Program-made: the position numbers and the translations under genes
Notes under the pieces: generated by a model
What the model saw: only the letters and a program-made list of their open reading frames with translations
Told to the model about the DNA's origin: nothing
The model's database searches: none
Shown: positions 26,373 through 34,697 of the stretch, piece by piece
How the letters are laid out: every line of letters begins with the position of its first letter
How positions within the stretch are numbered: position 1 is the stretch's first letter
Origin: Bacillus sp. SG-1
Lineage (GTDB): Bacteria; Bacillota; Bacilli; Bacillales; Bacillaceae_B
Length of the DNA: 64,000 nt
Reading direction: 5' to 3'
NCBI RefSeq assembly: GCF_000181495.1
Contig: NZ_ABCF01000005.1
Location: 1 to 64,000, forward strand

Positions 26373-27786
26373 AATCTATATATTCATACTGGCTGCAATA
26401 TCTATCTCCTTCTCACTCCTTTGGTTTGACCCCTCATCCATGCACATGCTTACTTTACCATTGTTTATCTTATTAATGATTTTAGGAGAAGCGTATAAAA
26501 TACCAGTCATTCTTTATGATTCTAAAGAGTATGTGAAAATCTCATGGTCTCTTGTAGTGAGTATTTCGGTATTAGCGGGAAGTGGTATTACAGATGCCAT
26601 TATTGTTAATTTAATTGGAGGTATAATTTGCTCATTATATCCGAAAAGGTTACCTCTAATTAAAGTTTTCTATAATATTTTTTCTTATTTATCATCCATG
26701 ACTATCACCTATTTGTTTTATAAATCATTAAAAGAAGTGCATATCCTTTCTGGTAGCAGCTATCTATTTGAGCTGCTCGTAATTCCCCTCATATATTTAA
26801 TCGTAAACTGTACTATTAACCTAGTCTTATTAAATCTTGTCACTAAAAAGAACTTTATGCAATTAGTCAATAATATGATAATGCCGCATCTGCACCATTT
26901 TATTTTATTTTCCTTTATCGGAGGTATACAGGGATATTTTTATAAGGAAAATGGAATATTTGCTTTTATACCCACTTCTATTTTAATAGGTATTGTTCTA
27001 TACAGTTTTAGGAATAATGCTCATTATGCTAATGAACGAATTATGGAGTTGGAAAGCAGCAATAGAAATATGGAAAAATTAGCAGAAGCATTAGACCAAA
27101 CGCTGGATGAGTTTATCATGACTTTAACGGCTACGATAGACGCAAGAGATCCGTATACCTACGGTCATTCTTTGCAGGTGTCCAACTATGCAGTAGCTTT
27201 GGCTACAGAGCTAAAATTTAATGAGGAAGAAATTGAGACAATTAGGATAGCTGGTCTCCTGCACGATATAGGAAAAATTTCTATTCCTGAAGAAATCTTA
27301 TTCAAAGAAGGAAGACTCACTTCGGAAGAGTATGAAATTATGAAGAAACACCCTGTGATAGGGGAAGAAATCCTTTCAGACATTCCAAAGCTGTCTAAGG
27401 TAGCTGAGTTGGTAGGGATGCACCATGAAAGATATAATGGCTCCGGCTATCCTAGAAGCCTGGTAGAAAAGCAAATCCCATTGGGTGCTCACGTATTAGG
27501 GGTTGCAGACACTCTTGATGCTATACTTTCCAGCCGATCTTACAAGAAAGAGCGGACAGTCGAAGAAGCGATGACTGAATTCAGCCGTTGCAGAGGTACC
27601 GATTTCCATCCAACTGTCGTGGACGCTTTATTCAAGCTAAGAACTAGGGCGGGAGATGAAGCATTTTTAAATTCCGCAACACTAATAGATTCATCACTCA
27701 TCAAAGGGAAAATAAAAACTAATCGGGGTTATCTATATAATAATATAAATAAAAAGCAAAATTTAATATTAACCAGGGCTCAGTAA
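26356..27786 (+). CDS. Multi-TM HD-GYP phosphodiesterase
   Basis: A 476-residue protein with a similar N-terminal membrane domain (about seven TM in residues 5-220), a short coiled-coil linker (MELESSNRNMEKLAEALD, about 228-245) and an HD-GYP domain (about 250-430). It retains the HD pair (GLLHDIGKISIPEEIL), the HPVIGEEIL helix and HHERYNGSGYP in place of the GYP loop, with metal-ligand histidines intact. It is translationally coupled to the diguanylate cyclase upstream. The two matching membrane domains suggest both enzymes answer the same membrane signal with opposite outputs. Confidence 0.92.
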   Translation: MQLSIKIYIFILAAISISFSLLWFDPSSMHMLTLPLFILLMILGEAYKIPVILYDSKEYVKISWSLVVSISVLAGSGITDAIIVNLIGGIICSLYPKRLPLIKVFYNIFSYLSSMTITYLFYKSLKEVHILSGSSYLFELLVIPLIYLIVNCTINLVLLNLVTKKNFMQLVNNMIMPHLHHFILFSFIGGIQGYFYKENGIFAFIPTSILIGIVLYSFRNNAHYANERIMELESSNRNMEKLAEALDQTLDEFIMTLTATIDARDPYTYGHSLQVSNYAVALATELKFNEEEIETIRIAGLLHDIGKISIPEEILFKEGRLTSEEYEIMKKHPVIGEEILSDIPKLSKVAELVGMHHERYNGSGYPRSLVEKQIPLGAHVLGVADTLDAILSSRSYKKERTVEEAMTEFSRCRGTDFHPTVVDALFKLRTRAGDEAFLNSATLIDSSLIKGKIKTNRGYLYNNINKKQNLILTRAQ

Positions 27787-27788
27787 TG

Positions 27789-27812
27789 TTAGGGCTAGAA
27801 ATAGTCCTTTTT
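27789..27812 (+). terminator. Terminator of GGDEF/HD-GYP pair
   Basis: Short stem AGGGCTA / TAGTCCT (one wobble) with a GAAA loop and six T. Confidence 0.75.
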
Positions 27813-28116
27813 TATTCGCTTCCTGGAATAGTGAAACCGTCCTTTTATAACTGGTAAGAATCTTGTGTATGTATATCTTAGTTTTTATCATTAGAAAGAC
27901 ACTTTTAAATTTATCATCTTTTTACAAGCGGCCTAAAATAGTTTATAATTATCAGACAATAGTATTTTTTTTAATTTGAAAAATTATTATAATAGAATAA
28001 GATATAATTGAGATGGATAGAGTATAGGTATGTGAAACGGTGGCGCTCATGTTTATGGAACACTTAAGCAATAGCGCCTTGATCATTTTTCAAATATAGG
28101 GGATGAGGAAGTAATC
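27813..28116 (+). promoter_or_regulatory. Region upstream of mqo with inverted repeat
   Basis: AT-rich upstream region. The only clear structure is GGCGCT (28042-28047) facing AGCGCC (28073-28078) about 40 bp before the mqo start, possibly a leader hairpin or weak attenuator. RBS GGGGATGAGG lies just before the ATG. Promoter elements cannot be fixed with confidence. Confidence 0.4.
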
Positions 28117-29661
28117 ATGAGCAGCGTGCAGAAGAAAACAGACGTTATTTTAATCGGTGCCGGAGTCATGAGTGCAACACTAGGGTCGATATTGAAGGAA
28201 TTAGCTCCGGAATGGGAAATTAAAGTTTTTGAGAAGCTTGCCAGTGCAGGTGAAGAAAGTTCGAATGAATGGAATAATGCAGGTACAGGACATGCCGCAT
28301 TATGTGAGCTTAACTACACATCTGAAAAAGCGGATGGATCGATCGATATCACGAAAGCAGTAAAAATCAATGAGCAGTTTCAGCTTTCAAGACAGTTTTG
28401 GTCCTACCTTGTTAACAGCAACCTGATTCAGAACCCGCAGGAATTCATCATGCCAATTCCTCATATGAGTCTGGTTCAAGGGGAAAGTAATGTCAATTTT
28501 TTAAAAAATCGTTTTAAAGCGCTTTCAAATAACCCGCTGTTTCAGGGGATGGAGTTTTCGAATGATCCTGAAAAGCTGAAGGAATGGATCCCGCTCATCA
28601 TGAACGGACGAAAATCGGAAGAACCGATTGCGGCTACCAAAATCGATTCCGGATCGGATGTTAACTTTGGTGCTTTGACCCGCATGCTGTTCGATCACTT
28701 GAAGAATCAGAATGTAGAGGTCAATTACAAGCATAGTGTGGAGAATTTCAAGCGCACCAGTGATGGTTCATGGGAAGTGAAAGTTCATGATATGGAAAAT
28801 AACCGCATTGAATATCATACAGCTAAATTCGTCTTTATCGGTGGCGGAGGCGGAAGTCTGCATTTACTTCAGAAAACAGGAATTCCAGAGTCGAAGCGTA
28901 TCGGGGGCTTCCCGGTTAGCGGCCTATTTTTAGTATGTAACAAACCTGAGATTGCCGCTCTTCATCACGGGAAAGTGTACGGTAAAGCCAAGGTCGGGGC
29001 ACCTCCAATGTCTGTTCCCCATCTTGATACAAGGTATATCGATAACAAGAAATCCCTGCTGTTTGGTCCATTTGCAGGTTTCTCACCGAAGTTTTTGAAA
29101 ACAGGTTCAAATATGGATCTAATCAGCTCTGTTAAGCCAAATAATGTCCTTACGATGCTGGCGGCAGGTGCAAAAGAGATGGGATTGACAAAATATTTGA
29201 TCCAGCAGGTAACATTATCTCATGAACAGCGCATGGATGAATTAAGAGAATTCATTCCAGATGCGAAGAATGAGGACTGGGATATTGTCGTAGCTGGCCA
29301 GCGAGTCCAAGTCATCAAAGATACAGAGGCAGGCGGAAAAGGGACTCTTCAGTTTGGTACGGAAGTGGTAAGTGCTGAAGATGGGTCTATCGCAGCTTTA
29401 CTAGGTGCTTCTCCAGGAGCATCTACAGCGGTCCATGTCATGTTAGAGGTGCTGGAAAAGTGCTTCCCGCAGCATATGGACAAGTGGACACCGAAAATTA
29501 AAGAGATGGTGCCATCTTATGGCGTATCGCTGGTGGAAAATCCAGAGTTTTTCAGGGAGATCCATGCTTCCACTGCAGAAACACTTAAACTGGATGAAAA
29601 CAGAATTTCTTTAGTTGAATCCCTGGACAAAGAATCCATTAATGAAAAGGTAACAAGCTGA
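28117..29661 (+). CDS. mqo: Malate:quinone oxidoreductase
   Basis: Peripheral membrane FAD enzyme that oxidises L-malate to oxaloacetate and passes electrons to the quinone pool, bypassing NAD-dependent malate dehydrogenase. The 514 residues begin with the dinucleotide fold [13 protein letters not shown] and contain [16 protein letters not shown], the [19 protein letters not shown] segment and a C-terminal [16 protein letters not shown], all typical of Mqo. Length and start agree with the family. It is monocistronic, with its own terminator. Confidence 0.96.
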   Translation: MSSVQKKTDVILIGAGVMSATLGSILKELAPEWEIKVFEKLASAGEESSNEWNNAGTGHAALCELNYTSEKADGSIDITKAVKINEQFQLSRQFWSYLVNSNLIQNPQEFIMPIPHMSLVQGESNVNFLKNRFKALSNNPLFQGMEFSNDPEKLKEWIPLIMNGRKSEEPIAATKIDSGSDVNFGALTRMLFDHLKNQNVEVNYKHSVENFKRTSDGSWEVKVHDMENNRIEYHTAKFVFIGGGGGSLHLLQKTGIPESKRIGGFPVSGLFLVCNKPEIAALHHGKVYGKAKVGAPPMSVPHLDTRYIDNKKSLLFGPFAGFSPKFLKTGSNMDLISSVKPNNVLTMLAAGAKEMGLTKYLIQQVTLSHEQRMDELREFIPDAKNEDWDIVVAGQRVQVIKDTEAGGKGTLQFGTEVVSAEDGSIAALLGASPGASTAVHVMLEVLEKCFPQHMDKWTPKIKEMVPSYGVSLVENPEFFREIHASTAETLKLDENRISLVESLDKESINEKVTS

Positions 29662-29687
29662 TTATTTCAACATCATAAACAAATAGG

Positions 29688-29726
29688 GAATCTTTGATCT
29701 GTTTTCAGGTTGAAGATTCTTTTTTG
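29688..29726 (+). terminator. mqo terminator
   Basis: GAATCTT / AAGATTC stem followed by six T and G. Confidence 0.8.
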
Positions 29727-29808
29727 TAGAAGCTGGATTCCAGAGTACTTGTGGACTGCATAAAAGGTATTGATACAAAGATTAAAAGCAACATTTGTAT
29801 ATAGGGAC

Positions 29809-29846
29809 AAAAAAGCCGCTTCTGGAATTCCAGAAGCGGCTTTTAA
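29809..29846 (-). terminator. ahpCF terminator
   Basis: Near-perfect stem AAAAGCCGCTTCTGGAATT and its complement, flanked by A and T tracts; it serves the minus-strand ahpCF operon and possibly read-through from mqo. Confidence 0.9.
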
Positions 29847-29849
29847 TTA

Positions 29850-31379
29850 TTAATTGCGGATTAGGTAGTCAAATGCACCGAGGGCTGCAGTTGCACCCGA
29901 TCCCATAGAGATGATGATTTGTTTATAAGCACTGTCCGTACAGTCTCCTGCGGCAAATACTCCAGGCATGCTTGTAGCACCATGCTTATCGACTACAATT
30001 TCACCCATACGGTTACGGTCAAGTGCATCGCCTAACCAATCTGTGTTCGGGACAAGGCCGATTTGAACGAAGACACCTTCTAAGTTGATGTGCTGTTCTT
30101 GTTCTGTATCACGATCAATATAAGTGAGACCATTTACTTTATCAGTACCTGTAATCTCCTTAGTTTGAGCGTTTTTAATAACTGTTGCATTCGGAAGGCT
30201 GTACAGGCGGTCCTGTAATACAGCGTCCGCTTTCAGCTCAGAATTATATTCAATCACTGTTACGTGCTTAACGATACCGGCCAGGTCAATTGCCGCTTCG
30301 ACACCGGAATTTCCACCGCCGATTACCGCAACGTGTTTTCCTTCGAATAACGGGCCGTCACAGTGAGGGCAGTAAGCGACGCCTTTGTTCTTGAACTCTT
30401 CTTCACCAGGTACTCCGACTTTGCGCCAGCGTGCCCCAGTTGAAAGGATAAGGGTCTTACTCTTAAGGACAGCCCCGTTATCCAGTTCAAGCTCAATCAT
30501 ATCTTTCTTTTCAAGACGTTTTGCACGCTGGAGATTCATGACGTCGATGCCATAATCTTTAACATGCTCCTCAAGGCTGGCAACAAGCTTAGGTCCTTCT
30601 GTTTGTTTGACACTGATGAAGTTCTCAATGCCTAACGTGTCCATGACTTGCCCGCCGAAGCGCTCAGCGACAATACCGGTACGGATGCCTTTACGCGCTG
30701 TGTAAATGGCAGCACTCGCACCCGCAGGTCCTCCGCCTACTACAAGGACATCGTAGGGATCTTTGCCGGAAAGCTCAGCCGCATCAGGACCGCCTCCCAG
30801 TTTGCCGAGGATTTCCTCAAGTGACATGCGTCCGCTGCCGAATTCTTCTCCATTAAGGAAAACAGTCGGTACGGCCATAATCTCTTTGCTCTCTACTTCA
30901 TCTTTGAACGCAGCACCGTCAATCATGGTATGCGTGATACCTTCATTGAAAATGCTCATCAGGTTAAGGGACTGCACTACGTCTGGACAGTTGTGGCAGC
31001 TCAAGCTGATGTATGATTCAAAGTGATACTCACCTTTAAGGTTCTTAACTTGTTCAAGCACACTCTCATCGACTTTAGGAGCTCTTCCGCTCACTTGCAG
31101 AAGGGCTAGGATCAATGAAGTGAACTCATGTCCAAGAGGGATACCAGCAAAGGTTACGCCGGTATCTTCTCCGATACGGTTCACACTAAAGCTTGGGGTA
31201 CGCTCTAACTCAGCGTGTTCCACTTTGATGTGTGATGACATGGTAGCCAGTTCATCCACTAACTCAAGCATATCACGGGAAGTTTCATCAGACCCGGCGC
31301 TCACTTTAAGCAGGATGTCGCCCTCCAGCAATTCAAGATATTGGGCTAACTGTGCTTTAATATCTGCATCGAGTAACAT
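29850..31379 (-). CDS. ahpF: Alkyl hydroperoxide reductase subunit F
   Basis: NADH-dependent flavoprotein disulfide reductase that re-reduces AhpC. The 509 residues comprise an N-terminal tandem thioredoxin-like domain with CHNC (about residues 128-131), then FAD- and NAD-binding domains with [17 protein letters not shown], the redox pair in AYCPHCDGP, and [15 protein letters not shown]. The late [18 protein letters not shown] segment contacts FAD. It lies 13 nt downstream of ahpC in one operon. Confidence 0.97.
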   Translation of the reverse strand: MLLDADIKAQLAQYLELLEGDILLKVSAGSDETSRDMLELVDELATMSSHIKVEHAELERTPSFSVNRIGEDTGVTFAGIPLGHEFTSLILALLQVSGRAPKVDESVLEQVKNLKGEYHFESYISLSCHNCPDVVQSLNLMSIFNEGITHTMIDGAAFKDEVESKEIMAVPTVFLNGEEFGSGRMSLEEILGKLGGGPDAAELSGKDPYDVLVVGGGPAGASAAIYTARKGIRTGIVAERFGGQVMDTLGIENFISVKQTEGPKLVASLEEHVKDYGIDVMNLQRAKRLEKKDMIELELDNGAVLKSKTLILSTGARWRKVGVPGEEEFKNKGVAYCPHCDGPLFEGKHVAVIGGGNSGVEAAIDLAGIVKHVTVIEYNSELKADAVLQDRLYSLPNATVIKNAQTKEITGTDKVNGLTYIDRDTEQEQHINLEGVFVQIGLVPNTDWLGDALDRNRMGEIVVDKHGATSMPGVFAAGDCTDSAYKQIIISMGSGATAALGAFDYLIRN

Positions 31380-31392
31380 TTAATCCAACTCC

Positions 31393-31956
31393 TTAGATTT
31401 TACCTACAAGGTCAAGGCTTGGCTTAAGTGTTTCAGAACCTTCTTGCCATTTTGCCGGGCAAACTTCGCCTGGGTTCTTTCTTACATATTGTGCAGCCTT
31501 GATTTTGCTTACTAGAATATCTGCATCACGGCCGATGCCGCCAGCATTGATTTCAACCGTTTGGATAACACCATCTGGATCGATGATGAATGTTCCGCGG
31601 TCAGCAAGACCTTCTTCTTCGTTCAGTACTTCAAAGTTGCGAGTGATTTTTTGAGAAGGGTCACCAATCATCGCGTATTTGATTTTACCGATTGTTTCTG
31701 AGCTGTCGTGCCAGCCCTTATGTGTGAAATGTGTATCAGTAGAAACAGAGTAAACTTCTACACCTAGTGATTTAAGTTCATCATAGTTATTTTGAAGATC
31801 TTCAAGCTCAGTCGGGCAAACGAATGTGAAATCTGCAGGATAGAAGCAGAAAATGCTCCATTGCCCTTTCAGGCTTTCTTCTGTTACTTCGATGAATTCT
31901 CCATCTTTATAAGCTTGTGCTGTGAATGGTTTTACTTCAGAACCGATAAGAGACAT
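31393..31956 (-). CDS. ahpC: Alkyl hydroperoxide reductase subunit C (peroxiredoxin)
   Basis: Typical 2-Cys peroxiredoxin of 187 residues reducing H2O2, organic peroxides and peroxynitrite. The peroxidatic Cys lies in [10 protein letters not shown] near residue 47 and the resolving Cys in [10 protein letters not shown] near 166; GGIGRDADI and the C-terminal SLDLVGKI match the AhpC1 class. RBS AAGGAGG. It is transcribed first in ahpCF from a promoter bearing a PerR box. Confidence 0.98.
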   Translation of the reverse strand: MSLIGSEVKPFTAQAYKDGEFIEVTEESLKGQWSIFCFYPADFTFVCPTELEDLQNNYDELKSLGVEVYSVSTDTHFTHKGWHDSSETIGKIKYAMIGDPSQKITRNFEVLNEEEGLADRGTFIIDPDGVIQTVEINAGGIGRDADILVSKIKAAQYVRKNPGEVCPAKWQEGSETLKPSLDLVGKI

Positions 31957-31989
31957 AGTAAATCTTCCTCCTTGAATATAGTTAATTTT

Positions 31990-32043
31990 TTATAATAATT
32001 CTAATCAAATATAAATTATTATATAGACCGTTTACTTTGTCAA
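31990..32043 (-). promoter_or_regulatory. ahpC promoter with PerR box
   Basis: On the minus strand a perfect -35 TTGACA (32043-32038) is followed by an AT-rich -10 region (AATAAT at 17-bp spacing). TTATAATAATTCTAA at 31990-32004 matches the PerR consensus TTATAATNATTATAA at all but one fixed position and covers the expected start of transcription. Peroxide-induced derepression is the established mode for ahpCF in Bacillus. The remaining sequence to 32302 is AT-rich with nothing else recognised. Confidence 0.8.
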
Positions 32044-32302
32044 GAATGAAACCTGATTCTTAATTTTTTCAATGATAGTCATAGACTTTAAGCCATTTAG
32101 CCTTGTTAAGTGATTAAACTATTGAAAAATTAAGAAAGATTTTCCTCACACAACTAAAATAACAGAAAACGGTATTTTTCTCAAAAGAGAAGGTCTCAAA
32201 TGATAAAAAACAATACTTTCCTGCTGTGACAATGTAAATCAATTCACATTACACTTATACCCTGTAGATAACACCTCCCCAAAAGATAAAAGGTTCTTTT
32301 CT

Positions 32303-32440
32303 TCAGGAGGAGTCATTATTTTCTAATTCTTCCCTCATCTGTTTTTCTTGATCCTGCACTGAAATCCTGTTGATCTGGTCAATCAGGAAGTGATTCATGT
32401 AATCGAATTCCTGACATCCAGGATCCTTTTCTTTTTCCAT
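32303..32440 (-). CDS. Small acidic hypothetical protein (45 aa)
   Basis: A 45-residue ORF with a clear AAAGGAG 8 nt before its ATG. It starts MEKEKDPGCQEFDYMNHF, is strongly charged, probably helical in the second half (QDQEKQMREELENN), and contains a single Cys. I do not recognise the family. The strong ribosome-binding site and coding-like composition make it likely to be expressed. Confidence 0.6.
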   Translation of the reverse strand: MEKEKDPGCQEFDYMNHFLIDQINRISVQDQEKQMREELENNDSS

Positions 32441-32456
32441 AAAGATTCTCCTTTAT

Positions 32457-32660
32457 TCAGACATTCAAGATAGCTTCATTTTTCCCTGGATCCCACTGAG
32501 TATACAAAAGAAATGAGCCTAATTTTGGAGACGAGGGAAAGGCTGTTTTCAGGGTCGTGCCGCTATACCTGTAGTTTAACAACAACGGAAAAAAGGAATA
32601 GATACTAGAGCCCAAGGTTAAAATAAGCGGAGCAAAAAGCGTAGATAAGAAATTTTCCAT
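32457..32660 (-). CDS. Possible small membrane-associated ORF (67 aa)
   Basis: An open frame 16 nt upstream of the 45-aa gene. Its N-terminus (ENFLSTLFAPLILTLGSSIY) could form one TM helix; the rest has no recognised motif. No convincing Shine-Dalgarno precedes the ATG, so this may be a chance ORF. It is listed because it would fill an otherwise empty stretch on the same strand as the small gene that follows. Confidence 0.3.
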   Translation of the reverse strand: MENFLSTLFAPLILTLGSSIYSFFPLLLNYRYSGTTLKTAFPSSPKLGSFLLYTQWDPGKNEAILNV

Positions 32661-32710
32661 GATAGATCAGTTCTTTTTTGACTTTTGAAAAATTTATTAG
32701 CATTATATAG

Positions 32711-32806
32711 AAGTAAAGGGGAGTAGCTGTACAATAAATGTCGTCATCACGAGGGACAACCTCCGGCTTTATTGGCAATTTACATTGTTAGCCAGACCTT
32801 TACTGC
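32711..32806 (+). ncRNA. yybP-ykoY (Mn2+) riboswitch
   Basis: P1 stem AGTAAAGG (32712-32719) pairs with CCTTTACT (32797-32804). The conserved loops are present: GGGGAGTAGCTG after the 5' arm, GTCGTCATCACGAGG, CCGGCTTTATTGGC, and GCCAGACCTTTACTGC at the 3' end. This is the Mn2+-sensing yybP-ykoY class. It lies about 30 nt before the TerC-family exporter, the usual partner of this RNA, and may act by exposing the RBS or by antitermination. Confidence 0.93.
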
Positions 32807-32838
32807 AAATACTTTGGTTTAGAGGAAGGAGAGGTATT

Positions 32839-33615
32839 TTGGAGTCGATCTGGCTTGAATATGCTTGGGCATTATTAATTTTAATTGGTTTGGAAGGATT
32901 ACTTTCTGCTGACAACGCACTTGTTCTCGCGGTTATCGCAAAACATTTACCGGATGACCAGAAGAAAAAAGCAATCAGCTACGGAATCATTATGGCGTTC
33001 GTTTTCCGGTTTGGAGCGCTTTTCGCCATTTCATTTATCGCAAATGTATGGCAGGTGCAGGCCATCGGAGCTGCTTACCTGATTTACCTTGGAGGTAAAC
33101 ACCTGATTACCGCCAAATTCGGTAAAGAAAATGAGAATATTGAAGAGGAAATAGAAGAGGAAGCAAGAGGGAAAGGCTTTTGGCCGACAGTTGGTAAAAT
33201 TGGTTTAGCCGACCTTGCGTTTGCCATTGATTCTATCCTTGCGGCTGTTGCCCTAGCTCTTGGCTTGCCTGCTTCAGGCCTTGGTGACTTTGGAGGCATG
33301 GATGCCGGTAAGTTCATCGTCGTCGTCCTAGGAGGTATTGCCGGACTGGTCTTAATTAAGTATGCAGCCACATGGTTTGTACAGTTACTTTCGAAACGGC
33401 CGGCTTTGGAAACAACAGCTTATGCGATCGTGGCATGGGTGGGTGTGAAGCTAGCTGTCATTACCCTTGCCCATGAGGACATTGGGGTACTTGATTACCA
33501 TTTCCCTCATAGTGCAGGCTGGACGATTACCTTCTACGGAATCTTAATAGCGATTGCACTGCTTGGATGGTTTGCTCCTGCTAAGGACTCATCTCCACAA
33601 GAAGGTAATGAATAA
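32839..33615 (+). CDS. TerC-family membrane protein, putative Mn2+ exporter (YkoY/YceF-like)
   Basis: A 258-residue membrane protein with about seven to eight TM segments. An upstream extension of the frame overlaps the riboswitch; the TTG at 32839, 5 nt after AAGGAGAGG, gives the family N-terminus (ESIWLEYAWALLILIGLEGL). TerC signature acidic residues are in SADNALVLAVIAKHLP and DLAFAIDSILAAVAL. In B. subtilis, MeeF/MeeY (YceF/YkoY) export Mn2+ to supply secreted metalloenzymes, and ykoY has the same riboswitch. The function is therefore well supported by context. Confidence 0.93.
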   Translation: MESIWLEYAWALLILIGLEGLLSADNALVLAVIAKHLPDDQKKKAISYGIIMAFVFRFGALFAISFIANVWQVQAIGAAYLIYLGGKHLITAKFGKENENIEEEIEEEARGKGFWPTVGKIGLADLAFAIDSILAAVALALGLPASGLGDFGGMDAGKFIVVVLGGIAGLVLIKYAATWFVQLLSKRPALETTAYAIVAWVGVKLAVITLAHEDIGVLDYHFPHSAGWTITFYGILIAIALLGWFAPAKDSSPQEGNE

Positions 33616-33622
33616 TTTTCAT

Positions 33623-33657
33623 TAAGAAACGGACTCTGACTAAAGGGTCCGTTTCTT
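33623..33657 (+). terminator. terC terminator
   Basis: AAGAAACGGACTC pairs with GGGTCCGTTTCTT; the parS site begins at its last base. Confidence 0.85.
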
Positions 33658-33672
33658 GTTTCACGTGAAACA
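33657..33672. promoter_or_regulatory. parS site (Spo0J/ParB binding), perfect
   Basis: TGTTTCACGTGAAACA is an exact match to the conserved parS consensus TGTTNCACGTGAAACA. Spo0J (ParB) loads on DNA here and recruits SMC condensin for origin segregation. Its location between genes near the wal/rlmH origin-proximal block agrees with the origin-domain clustering of parS sites. Confidence 0.95.
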
Positions 33673-33986
33673 ATTTCTGTATGGATCTTCATTTGTATTC
33701 TTGCTATCCGAATAAGATAGTTATTTTCTCTCCAGTTGCCCGTCACGCTGTGCTGAGTACTGAAATCGGACGTCCTGCAGGAGATCGCACATTTCCGCTG
33801 ATGTGGAAAGCTGGAAGAAGATTAAACCATAATTTGAAAAGAGGGGCCGGTATAACGGCCTCTTTTCTTTGGCCTCATCAGAAGCAGCTGACTGCAAGTT
33901 CTATTAGTCCGGCAGAAATCATATTATTTTGTCATGTAACTAAATAGCTCTATAATATATATTAAGTAACATTATGGAGGATTTCT
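33673..33986. other. Intergenic region with a terminator hairpin
   Basis: No convincing gene. An 88-codon frame exists (33681-33947) but runs through a clear hairpin (AAAAGAGG...GCCG / CGGC..CCTCTTTTC at about 33836-33866) and lacks an RBS. The recombinase RBS (GGAGG) is at the end. Confidence 0.6.
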
Positions 33987-34538
33987 ATGGAGTTTGTTGA
34001 GCCAATCAGAGATGTGGAAGATATTATCAAAATAAAAAAATGGTTATATCAACATTCAAAGAGAGACTACCTATTTTTTATATTTGGAATAAACACGGGG
34101 CTGCGCATAAGTGACCTGCTTTATGTAAAAGTGAAAGACATCCATAAAGAAGGTACGGTAGAAGAGTTTTTTGCTCCGCCGGGAACAGATACGGCCTTTT
34201 ACTTAAATAAGATCGTCAGACACGCATTGATAGACTACCTGAACAACTGTCTATTGGACGAAGAGGACTACCTGTTTCGATCCAGGAAAAACAATCAGCC
34301 CATCACCCGCCAGCAAGCCTACCGTATTATCAATAGAGCGGCACAGGAAGCAGGAATAGAGGGGAAAATAGGCACCCATACACTACGGAAGACATTTGGA
34401 TATCACGCTTATAAAAAAGGAATTGCCTTATCCATCCTGCAGAACATCTTCAATCATTCTACACCATCAGACACCCTGAACTATATTGATATTGATCCAT
34501 ACACTGAAGGTCCAATTAAAGTGGACGTGAATTTATAA
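33987..34538 (+). CDS. Short tyrosine-type recombinase/integrase
   Basis: A 183-residue protein consisting almost entirely of a tyrosine-recombinase catalytic domain. Visible residues are the first Arg in GINTGLRISDLLYVKVKD, HTLRKTFGYH (H-x-x-R) near 131-134, the next His in IFNHSTPSDTLNYI and the nucleophile Tyr in NYID. The N-terminal core-binding domain of full-size integrases is missing, but the RBS (GGAGG) and start look natural. Small recombinases of this type are found as solitary chromosomal genes in Bacillus. No att sites or mobile partner genes were seen. Activity is uncertain. Confidence 0.87.
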   Translation: MEFVEPIRDVEDIIKIKKWLYQHSKRDYLFFIFGINTGLRISDLLYVKVKDIHKEGTVEEFFAPPGTDTAFYLNKIVRHALIDYLNNCLLDEEDYLFRSRKNNQPITRQQAYRIINRAAQEAGIEGKIGTHTLRKTFGYHAYKKGIALSILQNIFNHSTPSDTLNYIDIDPYTEGPIKVDVNL

Positions 34539-34697
34539 GACTATCGTTAAAAACTTTGTTGCTGACTGAATTTCAAAAGTATAAGCAAAATTCACAGAGA
34601 AAACCCTTATAAGTCGAGATGCTTTCCCAGAAAATCCGCCTCTTGTGATCTTCCGAAAGCAGCAACCTATACGAAAAGCCATCTATACAAGAAAGAG

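Noticed and set aside
32039-32300. Considered for a small RNA or T-box between ahpC and the small ORFs
   Set aside because: No T-box sequence, specifier loop or terminator could be recognised; it is just AT-rich.
33681-33947. 88-codon frame downstream of parS
   Set aside because: It runs through a clear terminator hairpin, has no Shine-Dalgarno and no recognisable motif.
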